Made by a program: the position numbers and the translations under genes. The notes under the pieces were generated by a model. That model did not search any database, was not told the DNA's origin, and saw only the letters and a program-made list of their open reading frames with translations. Below are positions 14,440-25,942 of a stretch of DNA of 64,000 nucleotides, in pieces (the stretch's first letter is position 1; every line of letters starts with the position of its first letter). This DNA is from Diphasiastrum complanatum (taxonomy: Eukaryota; Streptophyta; Lycopodiopsida; Lycopodiales; Lycopodiaceae). Where the stretch lies: contig CM055095.1 of NCBI GenBank assembly GCA_029204225.1, forward strand, positions 73,772,560-73,836,559, in the 5' to 3' direction.

Positions 14440-15360
14440 ATGGATGTTACCAAAATCAAGGGACAGAGAACCAAAAAATGCTTATTATCGCAAACCTCGA
14501 TCTTTTCTGGTCCAATAGGCTTGTCGTTGCCTCTTCATCTTGTCTCTACAATTGGAGTACCACAACCTTCTTCTTCAGCTTGATGATCAACCTGTGGTGG
14601 TGGCATTGCTTCGTCCTCAATGAGAAGCTTGGATAGTTCATCATTAGCCCTTTCATCAATGCCAAACCATGGATCTCATCGAATATGACATCATGACTTA
14701 TGTGCATGCGTCATCCAAGTGGATCATAGCATCCATATCCCTTGGTTTGCTCTTCATACCCTGTGAAGATGCACTTCAAAGCTTTCACTTGCATTTTGCT
14801 CCTTTCACTCTCAGGTTTATGGACATAAACTCAACATCCAAATACATGCAAACCATCCATCTTAGGCTTCTTACCACTGAATGCCTCATCTGGTGTGCAA
14901 TTGGGTACAACAATGGTTGGAACTTTTATTTTGCAAGAATACGGCCATTCTCATAACTTCGGCCCAAAAAAAACTCACAATTCCCATGTGTGTCATCATC
15001 ATCCTAGCAACTTCAATAAGTGTGTGATTCTTCCTTTCAACTACTCCATTTTGTTGATGCATATCAACCTGTGCAAATTGTGGTTTAATTCCATGCTCCT
15101 TGCAAAAATCAATAAAAGTTTTGGATCGATAGTCAGGACAACAATTAGATCTAAGCACCTTGATCTTGGTTCTCGATTGATTCTCTACCAATGCTTTGAA
15201 GTTTATGAAGCATCCAAATCCATCAAATTTTGTCTAATCGTGTAGATCCAATCTTCCTTGAGTAATCATCAATGAAAGCCATTATATAAAAGGCATTGCC
15301 GAATGACATTACCTTCATTGGTCCACATAGATCTGAGTGCACTAGCTCAAGCCTTAGCCA
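14440..15360 (-). pseudogene. Ty1/copia integrase fragment
   Basis: The minus strand reads LELVHSDLCGPMKVMSFG and FIDDYSRK (first catalytic Asp region, ~15250-15360). Next come DFCKEHGIKPQFA, QQNGVVERKNHTLIEVARMM with the catalytic Glu, and FFWAEVMRMAVF. Past another frameshift it reads IVVPNCTPDEAFSGKKPK, FTGYEEQTKGYGCYDP and ISHDVIFDE. At least two stops and two frameshifts occur. No gag or RT is attached and no LTR is visible. This is a different copia lineage from element A. Confidence 0.85.
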
Positions 15361-15599
15361 ATAGGGTTTTAATTAATCCTATACATCTAAAACTTGCCAA
15401 AACTAAGTCTTGAGTTATAACAGAATACATCAATCACAGAACAATCTTTAAACCCTATCTTATTGAATGTCTCAACTTTGTGTCCCCAAAAATTTTAGAC
15501 CCCTTGTAATTGTTGAGATGGGACCCAAAGTGTGTACCATGCCCAAACAAATTTTGAAAAGCCATTAGGTATTACATTGCATTCATACATTGTAGCATT

Positions 15600-16300
15600 G
15601 TTTCTAAAATAGCTCGTCTTTGAGATCTTTTAAAAAAAAACACATAAAAAAATCTTTTTTTTTTTTTATTTTAGAGAAAAACTAGGGCCCACATGCTTTT
15701 TGGAACAGATCAATACATGTTTGGTTGGCAAACAATCTATTTTTATCATGTAATAACTGGGCCTCCACATGGTTTTATGTTGTAGAAAAACTTAGACCAT
15801 GGGACTTTCCATGGTTTGGAAAACCTTGTTAATAATTTTTCATTTGTAGTTTTCTTTCTAAAAAGGCTCATGTCTGAGATTTTAGAAAAAAACAAAACAA
15901 ATACACAGATAATCTTTGATTTTTTTGCCCTTGTATTTAAAAGCAGATATATAGCACATAAATGATCTACTTTAAGTAAGGCCTTGAGGTATTCGACCAC
16001 ATAAAGCTCGTCCGCTGTTTGGAACAAACTAATACATATTAGGTTGGCATACAAGTAAAGTCATATTTAACACAATAAATGGGCCTTTGCATGGTTTTAT
16101 GTTGTGGAAAACCATAGACCTTGGGAGTTTCCACGGTTTGAAAAACCTTGCTGAGAATTTGTTGTCGAGCTTACAACAGGCAAGTTACCATGTACTGAAC
16201 ACACTTTTATGTTGCAGAAAGCCTCGAACCTCTTGGCTTTCCATGGTTCAAGAAGCCACACACACAATATCTCAAACCATGGAAAGCCCTCGAGCCTAAT
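15600..16300. repeat. Diverged dispersed repeat family, copies 1-2
   Basis: Recurring words are GGGCC(T)…CATGGTTTTATGTTGT, then (A)GACC(T)TGGGA and TTTCCATGGTTTG, seen at ~15760-15830 and ~16082-16150, with a shorter version at ~16200-16290. The same words return at 19690-20120 and 20340-20960. Small frames here are not convincing as genes. Type of element unknown. Confidence 0.55.
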
Positions 16301-16789
16301 TCTTCCGTCCTTTTTTTTTTTTGTCAACATTTGTCTCCCTTTGATATGGCAGAGCATCCCTACCCTAGAGACAATGAAGAAAATTCCTCTATGGCATCAA
16401 TTCCCTCTTAATCAACCTTCCTCTCCTAGCTACCTTATTTAGAGTAGATGTGATGTAATGTGGCTAACAATTACAGTGAAATCTCTACTTGCATGCTAGA
16501 AATCATAGACACTTTTAGACCCTTGTTCGAGACTCCAAAGTGGCTTCATTTTTGTGCCACACAAGTTCCATTCATAAGAACGTTGACCAAGAAAAACAAA
16601 CATAGAAAAGAAACATTACCCCAATCTCAATGATGAAAATTTCCTAGAAAACTTTGCTTGAGCATGGAATGCAAATGGAGTTACAAATTTGAGTTACACT
16701 GATTTTAAATATACATTTTAACACTTGCTAATCACCATATATTGCAATGCACTAAACTAGATTTAAGGCTAGTTATTCAAAAAGAAAGA

Positions 16790-17770
16790 CTTGCATAGAT
16801 GGTTTTAAATCATTTTTGTAGGACTTTATTATTTTGAAGGTAGGTTGCTATAGTAATAGCTTCTGCCCAGAATTTCTTTGGAAGAGAGGCATGGGCCAGC
16901 ATGCTCTTGGCACTTTTGATGAGTGTCCAACTCTTCCGTTTAGCTTTACCATTGGACTGAGGTGAGTAGCTGGCTGAATATTGTTGTAGATGTATTCGAT
17001 TGGCCTTGCAAAAGGCTTTGAACTCAGTGGAGATAAATACTCCCCCTACATCAAAACGTAGGGCTTTGATTCCTCTCTAGGTTGATTTTTCTGATGATGC
17101 CTTGAACTACATGAAGAACTTGAGAGTCTCAAATTTGTTCTTCAAGATATAAATTGCAGTTCTCTGAGAAGAGCCATCAATGATAGTCAGCAAATAGACA
17201 TCTCCCCTTGTAAAAATAGTCTGCATAGGACCACAAATGTCCATATGTACAAGATCTAATGAACCTTTAGAAGAGCGAACTGAATCAGAAGTGACTAGAG
17301 TTCTAGCATGCTTGCTGGAAATATAGCTTTCACATGAAAAATTCGATTTGCTAATGAAGGGTAGATCTTGTACTAAATTTTGTTTCGGCATTTGTTGAAT
17401 ACAACTGGAATTTAAATGGTCTATTTGAAATGCCAAAGCATCTCAGTTGATTCAGAAGTTTAAGTAAAAAGAGCTTGACTACTTGCTGATTTTGTACAAA
17501 TTGCCACACCTTCTCCTGAAAGCAGTAACTTTCCTAGATTTGTCAAAAATAGTGCAGCCCTGTCTATCAAATTTAACCCTCTGAACCCGAGTCTATGATT
17601 CTGCTAACTGAGAGCAAGTTTCAGATTTGGAATGTGAAAAACATTGGACAAAAACATTACATTACCTTTCTGGAATTGGACTTTGATTGTTTTTACACCG
17701 TCGATAGTATGAGTCGAATTGTCTCCAAGTTGCACAACTGTAGGATGGGTATATGACTTGTAGTCATGGA
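16790..17770 (-). pseudogene. Copia element B protease/pre-integrase/integrase remnant
   Basis: On the minus strand, downstream of gag B, 17450-17770 reads VVQLGDNSTHTIDGVKTI and LSNVFHIPNLKLALS (protease C-terminal part and pre-integrase). 17107-17436 reads LDLVHMDICGPMQT and LLTIIDGSSQRTAIYIL (integrase with the first catalytic Asp). 16790-17100 reads LRFDVGGVF, EFKAFCKANRI, SPQSNGKAKRKSWT and LPKKFWAEAIT. The second Asp is kept (RFDVGG), and Lys replaces the usual Glu-Arg at the third site (KAKRKS). Frameshifts separate the parts and similarity ends near 16790, so RT and RNase H are missing. Confidence 0.85.
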
Positions 17771-17771
17771 A

Positions 17772-18510
17772 CTAGTGTCGCTGTCTTGCCTGGAAGGATG
17801 AAGACTCTGAAGTTGATGGTGTGTTTGATACAAGTCGTTGCATGTTGCTCTTATTGTCAGGATAGTCTGATTGTGTAGACCTCTTGGATCTAAACTTTTG
17901 ATTTTTTGAATATAGAGCTTGAGGATCCGATCTTGAGCCTGAGGAGGATGTTGATCTTCTGATCTCCTCTTGTAGAAGCAACGATATTACTCTTGATAGA
18001 GTGAGGTGCTCCTGGGTAACCATTACCCAATTTTCGTAGGCTTCAGGTGGACTTGATAATAGAGTCATGAGTGCATCAAAATTTTCTATGACTGAGCCAG
18101 TTGCAATCTGCTCCATAAGATTTTTGAACATGTTGAGATGACTCGAAATACTTTCTACGTCAGACATCCTCAGGGTGAAGAATTTCTTCCTCAAGTGTAA
18201 CTTAGAAGTAACATTCCTGATATTGTAGAGAGTTGCTAAGATGTCCCATGCATTCTTAGCAGTCTGAACAACACGTATGTGGCTGGTCTGAGTATCCTTA
18301 ATGTTGAGGGTAATCATGGCAAATGCTTTGCTATCTCTCAGTCTCCACTTGGTGATGCTGGCTGCATCACTTTCTGGTTTTGAAATATGTGCCATCAACG
18401 ATGTCCCACAGTTCTTTGGCTAGTAGTATAACCTTCATCTTGAGTTTTCAGAGATGGTGGTTATCTCCATCGAGTTTGTCAACGTGAGATGAACTAGATG
18501 ATGGATCCAT
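17772..18510 (-). pseudogene. Copia element B gag (UBN2-type), frameshifted
   Basis: It starts at an ATG at 18510 (MDPSSSSSHVDKLDGDN), followed by a stop and a frameshift at the LWDIVDGT region. The long frame 17772-18398 then reads ITKWRLRDSKAFAMITL, AWDILATLYNIRNVTSK and LEEIRRS-like helices of the retrotransposon gag (UBN2) family, ending in a Ser/Arg-rich tail. No zinc knuckle is visible in this frame. The gag sits 5' of protease-integrase and 3' of the primer-binding site at 18643, the expected copia order. Confidence 0.85.
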
Positions 18511-18642
18511 TCTGATTGAACGAGATTGTTGGTAGAAACAACGATTGTCGGAATATTGTTGGCTGCGCGTTTGCTAAAGAGACGTCTTGGTAGAAACAAG
18601 ACTCATAATCCGCAATAGAAATGCATATTACTGAAATGACCA

Positions 18643-18653
18643 CTCTGATACCA
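18643..18653 (-). promoter_or_regulatory. Primer-binding site of copia element B
   Basis: The minus strand reads TGGTATCAGAG, an initiator-Met tRNA complement, with the LTR end (TACGACA) abutting it. Confidence 0.85.
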
Positions 18654-19130
18654 TGTCGTAAAACATGGGGATGACTTGCAACGGAAGCTTGAGTGTAGGC
18701 ATGTAGGAATGGAAACGCAACAGTTAGCAGCAGAAATATTCAAGATGAATCATTCATACAAAATTGCGCAAATGAACAATACATTAGTGAGATAAAAATT
18801 GTACTATGATTAATATCAACAGTGAGTACAATGGCTTGAAGTGATAACTTCTGAGCGTGATAATGCTGGCTACAGAAGAAATCTGATTATAATGTTAAAA
18901 AAGAAAACGGCTTCAAGGACACTTGTCCGATCAGGACTTGGGGTGGTCGGGTTCACTCGAAATGCTTGATTCAGCTAGTAGTATATATTTACAAGTGTCT
19001 TCAAAATATCTTACAAGCATTGAATGCTATCTACGCCAGTCTTTGTATATGTACAAAGTGGGTAACCGCCCTTGGGATACTTAGCGGTCCAATTGTTTTT
19101 AGGGCTGATGATAAGTTGGCGACGTCAGTC
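18654..19130 (-). mobile_element. 5' LTR of copia element B (outer end approximate)
   Basis: It begins TGTCGTAAAACATGGGG (plus orientation) directly next to the primer-binding site. The outer end is placed near 19130, where a differently repeated sequence starting TGTTGGAAAAACCCG begins. No partner LTR is present. Confidence 0.5.
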
Positions 19131-19137
19131 TGCCACT

Positions 19138-19510
19138 GTTGGAAAAACCCGAAAAATGCGAAGGTGCCTTTGAACAAAGAAAGCATGTAAATCTCAAAGG
19201 TGCAAAAATCTGAAGGTGCCTTTAAAGCGAAGGCAGAGAAATGCGAAAAACCTGACAGTGCCTTTAAATTGAAATTTGGTCACAATGTCGCATTTTTTTT
19301 TAAGGTGCAAAAATGTGAAAAAACCCGACTGGTATTTTTTTTCCCGACAACGCAAAAAAGACGAAAGTGCCTTAAAACGATTAAGGCACAAAAATCCCTA
19401 AGGTGTGTAAAGGCAACAGTGCCTTAAAACAAAAAATGTTTTAAGGAAAAACGAAGTTTGGAAAAATGCGAAGGTCCAAAATATGTTGTCGGCCTTCGGC
19501 TATTTTTAGG
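19138..19510 (+). repeat. Cluster of degenerate GCGAAGGTGCC / AAAAACCCGA repeats
   Basis: Short words such as AATGCGAAGGTGCC, GTGCCTTTAAA and AAAAACCCGA recur many times with drift. The same kind of cluster, in the same orientation, is found at 28090-28430. It begins with TGTTGG, so it may be the U3 end of a truncated plus-strand LTR. Nothing is coded. Confidence 0.6.
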
Positions 19511-19689
19511 ATGCTCTTTGCTTGAACGATTTGTTAAGGCTGAGCATTAGAAATCTAAACTGTGTGACTTTGCAAAACATGTAAATCATGAAGAGAAGAA
19601 AACTACATTGCTGAATTATAAACTTTGCATAAAATATGAATCCACTTTAGCATCCAAGGTCATTGACAAGCTAGGGACCCAAGTTGGCA

Positions 19690-20120
19690 TCCAATTTTGT
19701 ATCTCATAAAGCTCATCTTTGAGATCTCGAAACCAAAACAAATATGTAAACAAAAAAAAAAATTCTTTTGGTTTTGGAGGAAATTATGAAATGCAAATAG
19801 AGGCCACTAATTTGATGCCAAGACATTATACCCCATACAGCCCGTGTGCTTATCACATGATAGAGAGACCTTCGCACGATTTTATGTTGTGAAAAATTCA
19901 GGACCTTGGAACTCGCCATGGTTTGAGAGACCTTTTGGTGATACTTTGTTGGGCTTACAACAAACAAGTACACAACTGTTTACTATGTATACAATTAATG
20001 GGCCTCCACATGCTTTTTATATTGTGCTAAGCCCCAAACCTCGCAACTTTCGATTGTTCAAGAAGCCAGGCCTTAGGGCATCAAGGGCAATATGAACCCA
20101 TGGAAAGTCCTCAAGCCAAG
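19690..20120. repeat. Dispersed repeat family, copy 3
   Basis: It shares GATTTTATGTTGTG, GGACCTTGGAACTCGCCATGG, GGGCCTCCACATG and GTTCAAGAAGCCA words with 15600-16300. Class unknown. Confidence 0.55.
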
Positions 20121-20339
20121 GCTTTTCACTACATGAGGGATATGTAGGTCTCTTTTGGTAGGTTAATGTGATGACTTTTTGCTAAAAGCCAGTGTATCTT
20201 TACTAAATGAGTTTGAATATGAAAATGCAATCTTTTCTTTTTCCAAACTACTGAGTGCTTTCTTAAGTTTGAGCACACGCAAATCTTCTCTTAATATTTA
20301 ATCACCTTATTTTCCCTTTGCATTTTGAAGGAAATTAGA

Positions 20340-20960
20340 TATGGGCCCATACCATTAGACCTTCTAAAGCCTATGGGGATTATGGAGCAAACCAATCAAA
20401 ATTAGGCCACGCTCATAATGGACAAGTTAAGTTGTTATATCATAGAAAAAGCCTTTGCATGGTTTTTAGGGGGGTGCAAGGCCCTGTCGAGCGCCTTCTG
20501 CGCAAGGAGGGCCTTTATCCAAGAGCGGGACCTCGAGGGCACAGCCTCAACTTGCATGGAAGGCCCGAGGCCCTTCCACGATGTAATGCCACGTGAGAAG
20601 GTGGAGAGAAAATGTGCATTCTAGAAAGAGAATGCACATTCCAAAGAGAGAATGGCAAATTCTGAAGGAGAGATAAAGGTGGATGCATATTCTGCTCCTA
20701 CAATCACCTCCAAAATACTCACGAGCACTTGGCATTACTATTGTGGAAAGTCTTGAACCTAGGGACTTTCCTGTTCAAGATGCTAGGCCCTAGGTTTGTA
20801 ATTTTAGGCCAAGCCCAAAACATGACAACTCAAGTCGTCTGTACCATGTAATCAAAGGACCTCTGACCAATTTCTATGGCATGAAAAATCTTGGGCCTTA
20901 GGGCTTCCCATGGAAATTTTCGAGCAGGGTTTTTCAAATCTTCAAAAGCTTTTGAGGATG
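20340..20960. repeat. Dispersed repeat family, copy 4 (weak)
   Basis: It contains GCCTTTGCATGGTTTTT, CTTGAACCTAGGGACTTTCC and CTTGGGCCTTAGGGCTTCCCA, related to the family at 15.6-16.3 kb. It is interrupted by a GC-rich block at ~20466-20600 with no gene signal. Confidence 0.45.
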
Positions 20961-21058
20961 GGGCTTTCTATTATAGATATGATGGTCCATTAGAGCTAAG
21001 ATCTGGGGCCAAGTCTTTTTTTAATATAAAAAACCCCTTAAGGTCCAGCTCTACTTAA

Positions 21059-21114
21059 GGAGTGCACCGCAACACTCCCTGACGCGCATCAGGGGGAGTG
21101 CAACGGTGCACTCC
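21059..21114. repeat. Strong 56-nt stem-loop
   Basis: The left arm GGAGTGCACCG..ACACTCCC.TGA and right arm TCAGGGGGAGTG..ACGGTGCACTCC pair over ~24 bases with a 6-base loop (CGCGCA) and small bulges. No gene is attached. It could be a tiny MITE remnant or the tip of a larger palindrome. Confidence 0.75.
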
Positions 21115-22185
21115 CATTGATTTCATTATCTGCAATTTCATTAATTTTTATGGACTTTGAAAATTTCTAAAATCGGTGTCGTGTATGCGTTAAAAGTGAG
21201 CTTTATGTGATATTGAGTAAGGGTTTAGGATTCAGGGTTCAAGGTTCAAGAGTAGTTTCTTGACGTAATTGAAAGGTTGGATCTAATTCTATTTATTTTA
21301 TGAAGTAGTAGAATTCATAAGTATTGTAGATAATTGTATCATTAATTGGTAGAATTTGTAAGCATTAAGATGTGATTATATCACATTTTTCCTTGAATAC
21401 TCCAATTAATATATTGTGCTTGAATTGAGCTTGCTAGGCTTAGATTTGATTTTCTAAGATCCCACGAATTGTTAATAATGTATTGTGTATCAAGTTTAGG
21501 GTGTACATAGTGTAATAAGAGATCGAGGATTGTTTTGATTTCATTCTTGTGAAAAAGGAGATATAAGACCATTAGCTGCAAAGGTGAGTGAGTAAGAATG
21601 TGGTAAGCATAGATCCTATATTAGACTGATTGAGTATTTTTAACTATTTAATTGTAAACTGTTTGGCAAAAAAAGATTTGTTGTTAGATTCAAAAAGTTT
21701 GGAGAACCAAAAATCATATTGGAGATAATCTTTTTAGCAAATGTCCATTTTAAAATTTACAAAAGTCTAACAAGAAGATAAACGTATAAGTAAGGCCCAC
21801 CTTTTACTCTACAAGTGCAAGTGGAAGCAATATGATCAAGGAATAATGTTTGAATACAAATAGTAATAGAAAAAATGCCAAAGTAGCAACAAAGTTCAAC
21901 AAATTGAATCCACAAAGCCCCCTTTTAGAGTTGTGCAAGAACCAACTCTTGGCGTATTTTGCTTTATAGATTTGGAATGGGAGAAAGTTACAACCCAAAA
22001 TTGTGAGAGAAAGTCATTCGAGTCCAAAATTGCATACATTCCATACTCATGAGTAGAGCAATTCATTGAGGGTGAGGAAAAAAATGACAAGGCTCCCACA
22101 AATTTTTAAAAGTCTCGTATAAAATCAAATGCAACAAGGGATTTGAAACATCCAAAGCCAGATAGCTTTCTACAACGTAAATGGT
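21115..22185. other. A/T-rich spacer, no feature recognised
   Basis: No conserved reading frame, LTR end or inverted repeat is seen. It precedes the transposase remnant and may include its upstream part beyond recognition. Confidence 0.4.
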
Positions 22186-23130
22186 ATGTCAAAAAATTGC
22201 TCATCCTCCATTGTTAGGTTTTGTTTGTTGAAGCAACTATATCAATGGCTTGATGTGGCAGAGGTGTGTTACATTGATAGACGACATGTTGATAGAAATG
22301 GACAACGATGTCATGGTCCATTAGATGTATCATCACATCATTCTAGAGCTCAATTTGCCCCCAAGTTGTCGAAACAAAGAAGCGTTGGGTATAGTGCAAA
22401 CTTTATGAAAAGACAAACCCAACTCAAATAATCAATGTGCACAAAGCAATGCTCGCTAGTAAAAGAAGTTTTGAGACTAGCTTTATTCCGCAGAGAATGA
22501 TTTCCTCACCAAACAAGATATCTTAAACCTCTCTATGAAATTGTCTCAGGGGACATTTGAATTGCACAAAGATAATGCGTGTAATGTCCACATATGGACA
22601 ATCCAAAATGCGAAGAGAATTTTATTTCATCAAACATTTAGCAAGAAAGAAAGTATGTCGTTCATATTGCGTATCCAAACAAAATTTCAAACGGAGAAGA
22701 TGCTCTCTCTTGGCCATAACAACATCCTAGCCATGGATGCTACATTTGGAAAAAACAAATTTAAGGTTAGAATGTAATTGCTCCCTTAACTTGTATGAAC
22801 TAGAATTTCTTGTCACATAATGAGATTGTCTCTTTCTCACCACATTTTGTTGTGTGCAATATCAAATTTTTACGATTTTAGCATTTGATGCTTTTCAAAA
22901 TGGTATACTTGTAGCATGGGTGCTCACAAGTAGTTCAAAGGCCCAAGGTATCATTCCTTGGTTGCGGCAACTTAAGGAGAAGATGTGCGGATTGAAAGCA
23001 GATTGGCAACCAGACGGATTCATGGTAGATGATGCAGATTGTGAGATAAATGCTCTAGGTGCATAGTCAATTTAGAAAACATTTCAACATAAAGTGTCTT
23101 TGGCTTTTTTTGTTCATTTGTGTCGATATG
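22186..23130 (+). pseudogene. Mutator-like (MULE) transposase remnant
   Basis: Three collinear pieces. 22186-22430 has NGQRCHG and RAQFAPKLSKQ, the region before the catalytic domain. 22499-22777 reads NDFLTKQDILNLSMKLS, LHKDNACNVHIWT, then FILRIQTKFQTEKML and ILAMDATFGKNKF, the first catalytic Asp. 22854-23066 reads YQIFTILAFDAFQNGILVA and PDGFMVDDADCEINAL, the second Asp/Glu block; weak similarity runs to ~23130. DDE transposases of this superfamily cut and paste DNA using host enzymes. The ~76-base gap 22778-22853 begins GT but lacks a clear AG end, so it is an intron or an insertion. The pieces are in different frames and the C-terminal part is missing. No terminal inverted repeats were found. 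Confidence 0.7.
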
Positions 23131-23778
23131 CTTTTCTAATCATTCAATCATTTCATTTTGTTTTGAAGATGTGTGTTTCATTGTCGAATTTTTTTTTGTC
23201 TATGGCACGTGAGAAGATGTTGGTTGAAGAAGCTCATGCAAAAACTGGGAGCTTGAAAAACTAAGATATAAATGTTTCGGAGGCTACACACAAAAGGCAT
23301 AATGAGCTTATAAACCTCCATAAATTTGCTTGAAAGTTGTCTACGATAGGTTATAAAAAATTGAAAACAACTTGTCTTGGATAGGTAAAGCTTTTATCCT
23401 CATCAATTGCATACGATGAGAGCATATTGAGCTTGTAAGTCTTCACGAATTCGGTCAACGAGTTTCTTCGATAATAGCTCGTAAGTAGTCAAAGAACATA
23501 CACATTGAGCTTCAAAAGAAAAAAAATGAGCTCACCTTCACTTTCAAAACTCCTTGAAATGGTCATCGAAAAACGACAATGTGGAATCATCATTGTTAGA
23601 TAATGAATGTACTCCAAGATGGGATCTCCAATGTGCTCCATTGCAGTCCTCCATAACGGATGAGCAATGTCCTTTTTCTCACTCTTCCAATGCACTTAAA
23701 AAAGCAATGCACTAAAGCCCAAACCTCAAAGCCCCTCTCCTCTTCAAAATATTGCGTTTAGCCCTTTACTTTATGAAA

Positions 23779-23816
<38 letters not shown>

Positions 23817-24800
23817 CATGGAAGCAATACTCCTTCACGTCTGTCTGTTATTTTTTGTACTTCTTGCTTTATGTTTCTCTGTACCTTTTGGTTGTACTTT
23901 TTAGGCCCGTCGATTGTATTTCAGAAAACTAAAAACATTTAAATCTCGCGGGCTGAGGGCCTGAGTCCTCACTCTCGCGAGCCGGGCAGCGAGGGGGGTG
24001 CGCAGCAGCTGAGGGCCGGGGGTCCTACCCTAGCCTACTCTACCCTACCTACCCTTGAAGCATCAGCTATGGCGTCATTGCTTGATCTTACAACGATCAC
24101 CAAATTTCTCTTCTAAAAGCAGGAATCTGATAACAGATCGCAAAAACCTCTGCACAAATCCGACTTAGACAGTTATTTTCACGACATGCATTGCAACCCT
24201 GGATGATCACCATTGTTATGTTGCTCTAAATGAAATCGAGAAGCAGTAGTCTTAATCATATCAGAGCATAAACAGTGAAGAACAGAGAAACAGATTGCTT
24301 ACACACAAAGACTGGAGCCCGACCCTCGGCGTGTACGATCATGCTTCATCATTTGGGCTAAAAAAGAAACCGAAAACGATGGCTCCTGCTGAGCCTGACC
24401 ATTTTGCTTTGCGTCAATTCTGTGGAAATGCCACAAATCACTCCACAAGGACAGGCAGACATATAAAGCATCATCCATCTCAAACGCTAATACTCCACCA
24501 GCGAAAGAAGCAAAAGCACACGCAAACGGAAAAGAAATTTGTGGGTTGGGATGATTGCAAGGCACCCTGTGCAAAAAAAAAAAAAGTCTCTTGTACCCCA
24601 TAGGCTCATAGATAACAGCACCAAAAGCACCATAGATAACCACTGGGTTTTATGATTTATGTCAATATTACTAACCAGCACCCCACACCATAGATAACAC
24701 CCAAAGAATCACTCCCCACATATCTACGACACAACCGACGGGTAAGTCAGCTTAGTCGCGCACCCAAAATGAGCCCTTATACTGGGCTTTACAAAAAGTA
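23131..24800. other. Mixed non-coding sequence with a (CT)16 tract and a GC-rich patch
   Basis: A (CT)16 microsatellite lies at 23780-23812. A GC-rich patch at ~23945-24050 contrasts with its A/T-rich surroundings. Open frames at 24295-24643 on both strands overlap each other and match nothing recognised. Confidence 0.45.
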
Positions 24801-24807
24801 TTATGGA

Positions 24808-24945
24808 AGGAGCCGGGCAGAGACCATTCTGCCCGGTAAGGATTTCTAGAATTTTTTTAGGTGAGGCTCGGAGGGGCCGGGCCGAGCCTAAATTTTTTTC
24901 GAAATCCGAACCGGGCAAAATGGCCTCTGCCCGGCCCCTTCCATT
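24808..24945. repeat. ~65-bp-arm inverted repeat (hairpin)
   Basis: GGAAGGAGCCGGGCAGAG…CTGCCCGG…GGATTTC on the left mirrors GAAATCC…CCGGGCA…CTCTGCCCGGCCCCTTCC on the right, with a centre of AGGCTCGGAGGGGCCGGGCC. The arms are nearly continuous. It directly abuts the MITE-like unit at 24947. Confidence 0.8.
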
Positions 24946-24946
24946 G

Positions 24947-25164
24947 TGTAATGGATTTTTGGACCCTTTTTAAACCAATCCTTAGCTGCCACGTGGCAGG
25001 TGCATGCAAAATCAGCACTAAAAATTTTTGAGACCAATCCGATGCTGTCACGTGGCAGACGCAGGCAGAATTTGCACTAAATTTTAAAAAAAAAAAAACA
25101 GGTGACTATTCTGCTTTTTAATCTGTTAAAAAATGGGCAGAATAGTCACCAAAAATCCATTACA
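24947..25164. mobile_element. MITE-like element with 16-bp perfect terminal inverted repeats
   Basis: TGTAATGGATTTTTGG (24947-24962) and CCAAAAATCCATTACA (25149-25164) are perfect inverted ends of a 218-bp unit. Inside are two ~57-bp tandem units (from ~24975 and ~25032), each with a CACGTGGCA core, and a subterminal inverted pair, GGTGACTATTCTGC / GCAGAATAGTCACC. No obvious target duplication and no coding capacity. Confidence 0.7.
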
Positions 25165-25803
25165 TAAATGATAAGAACCGGCAGGTTAAAAAAAAACAAG
25201 TAAAATAAGGAACCCAAAAATACCTACCCAACACTAGTTTATTCATTGAGTTCAAATTCCCACTTGATTTGCCTTGGTGAAATTTGAGGTCTGGGGTCGC
25301 CATCGTGAAATTTTGACCTGTTGATTGAGAAAGTTGGCACTTTTGTTTCCTTATTGCAAAATAGTGATGTGGAAGTAATGAACATAATCTACATATTCTT
25401 TGTTATTCAATCTCAAATGTGATAGGCTTGATTTTACTCTATGACATATTCATGATGGAGAACCACTAGGATGGGTTTGAGTGCGCTTTTCCACTTGCCA
25501 TAAAAATGAAGTCTTTGGAAAATTTTTGCCCATATAGTTTGAGTATCACAACATTTTCTTGCTCTTCAAATCATTCCAATATGCACTTTTACATGCAAAA
25601 TGCCTAGAAAATTTCAACATTATGTTATTGTAGAGGTCCTACATGATAGGAGCTGGGCTTGTGGGGTTCCGATAGGTTCGAGTGCCAACTTCTCACATGA
25701 AAAGATCTTGGTTGTTTGCCTCACCCAAGTTCTAATCTCTAATGACAATGAAGTATGTTCTTTTGTTAGGCTAAGCTTGAAAGTTTTCTTTGGGGGTCGT
25801 TGA

Positions 25804-25935
25804 TGCTTGAACTAAAGTTTGAAGGTTGACCTACAATATTAATGATGTTTTAATGCTTGGGCAAAAGTTTGGAAGTAGTCATTTATAGGTTTTAATGCTT
25901 GGATGAAGTTTGAAGGTTGCCCTTTTTTTTTCAGT
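25804..25935. repeat. Imperfect ~50-bp tandem repeat, three units
   Basis: The word ATGCTTG(G/A)…AAGTTTG(G)AAGGTTG recurs at ~25803, ~25853 and ~25899. Confidence 0.5.
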
Positions 25936-25942
25936 TTGCAGC

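Noticed and set aside
15746-16442. Several 70-100 codon ORFs on both strands
   Set aside because: They fall in a dispersed repeat seen again at 19.7-20.1 kb with different frames.
23489-23695. Minus-strand ORF downstream of the MULE remnant
   Set aside because: Short, no motif, and not collinear with the transposase.
24295-24681. Overlapping ORFs of 64-114 codons on both strands
   Set aside because: They overlap each other, show no motifs, and sit in sequence with poly-A/T runs.
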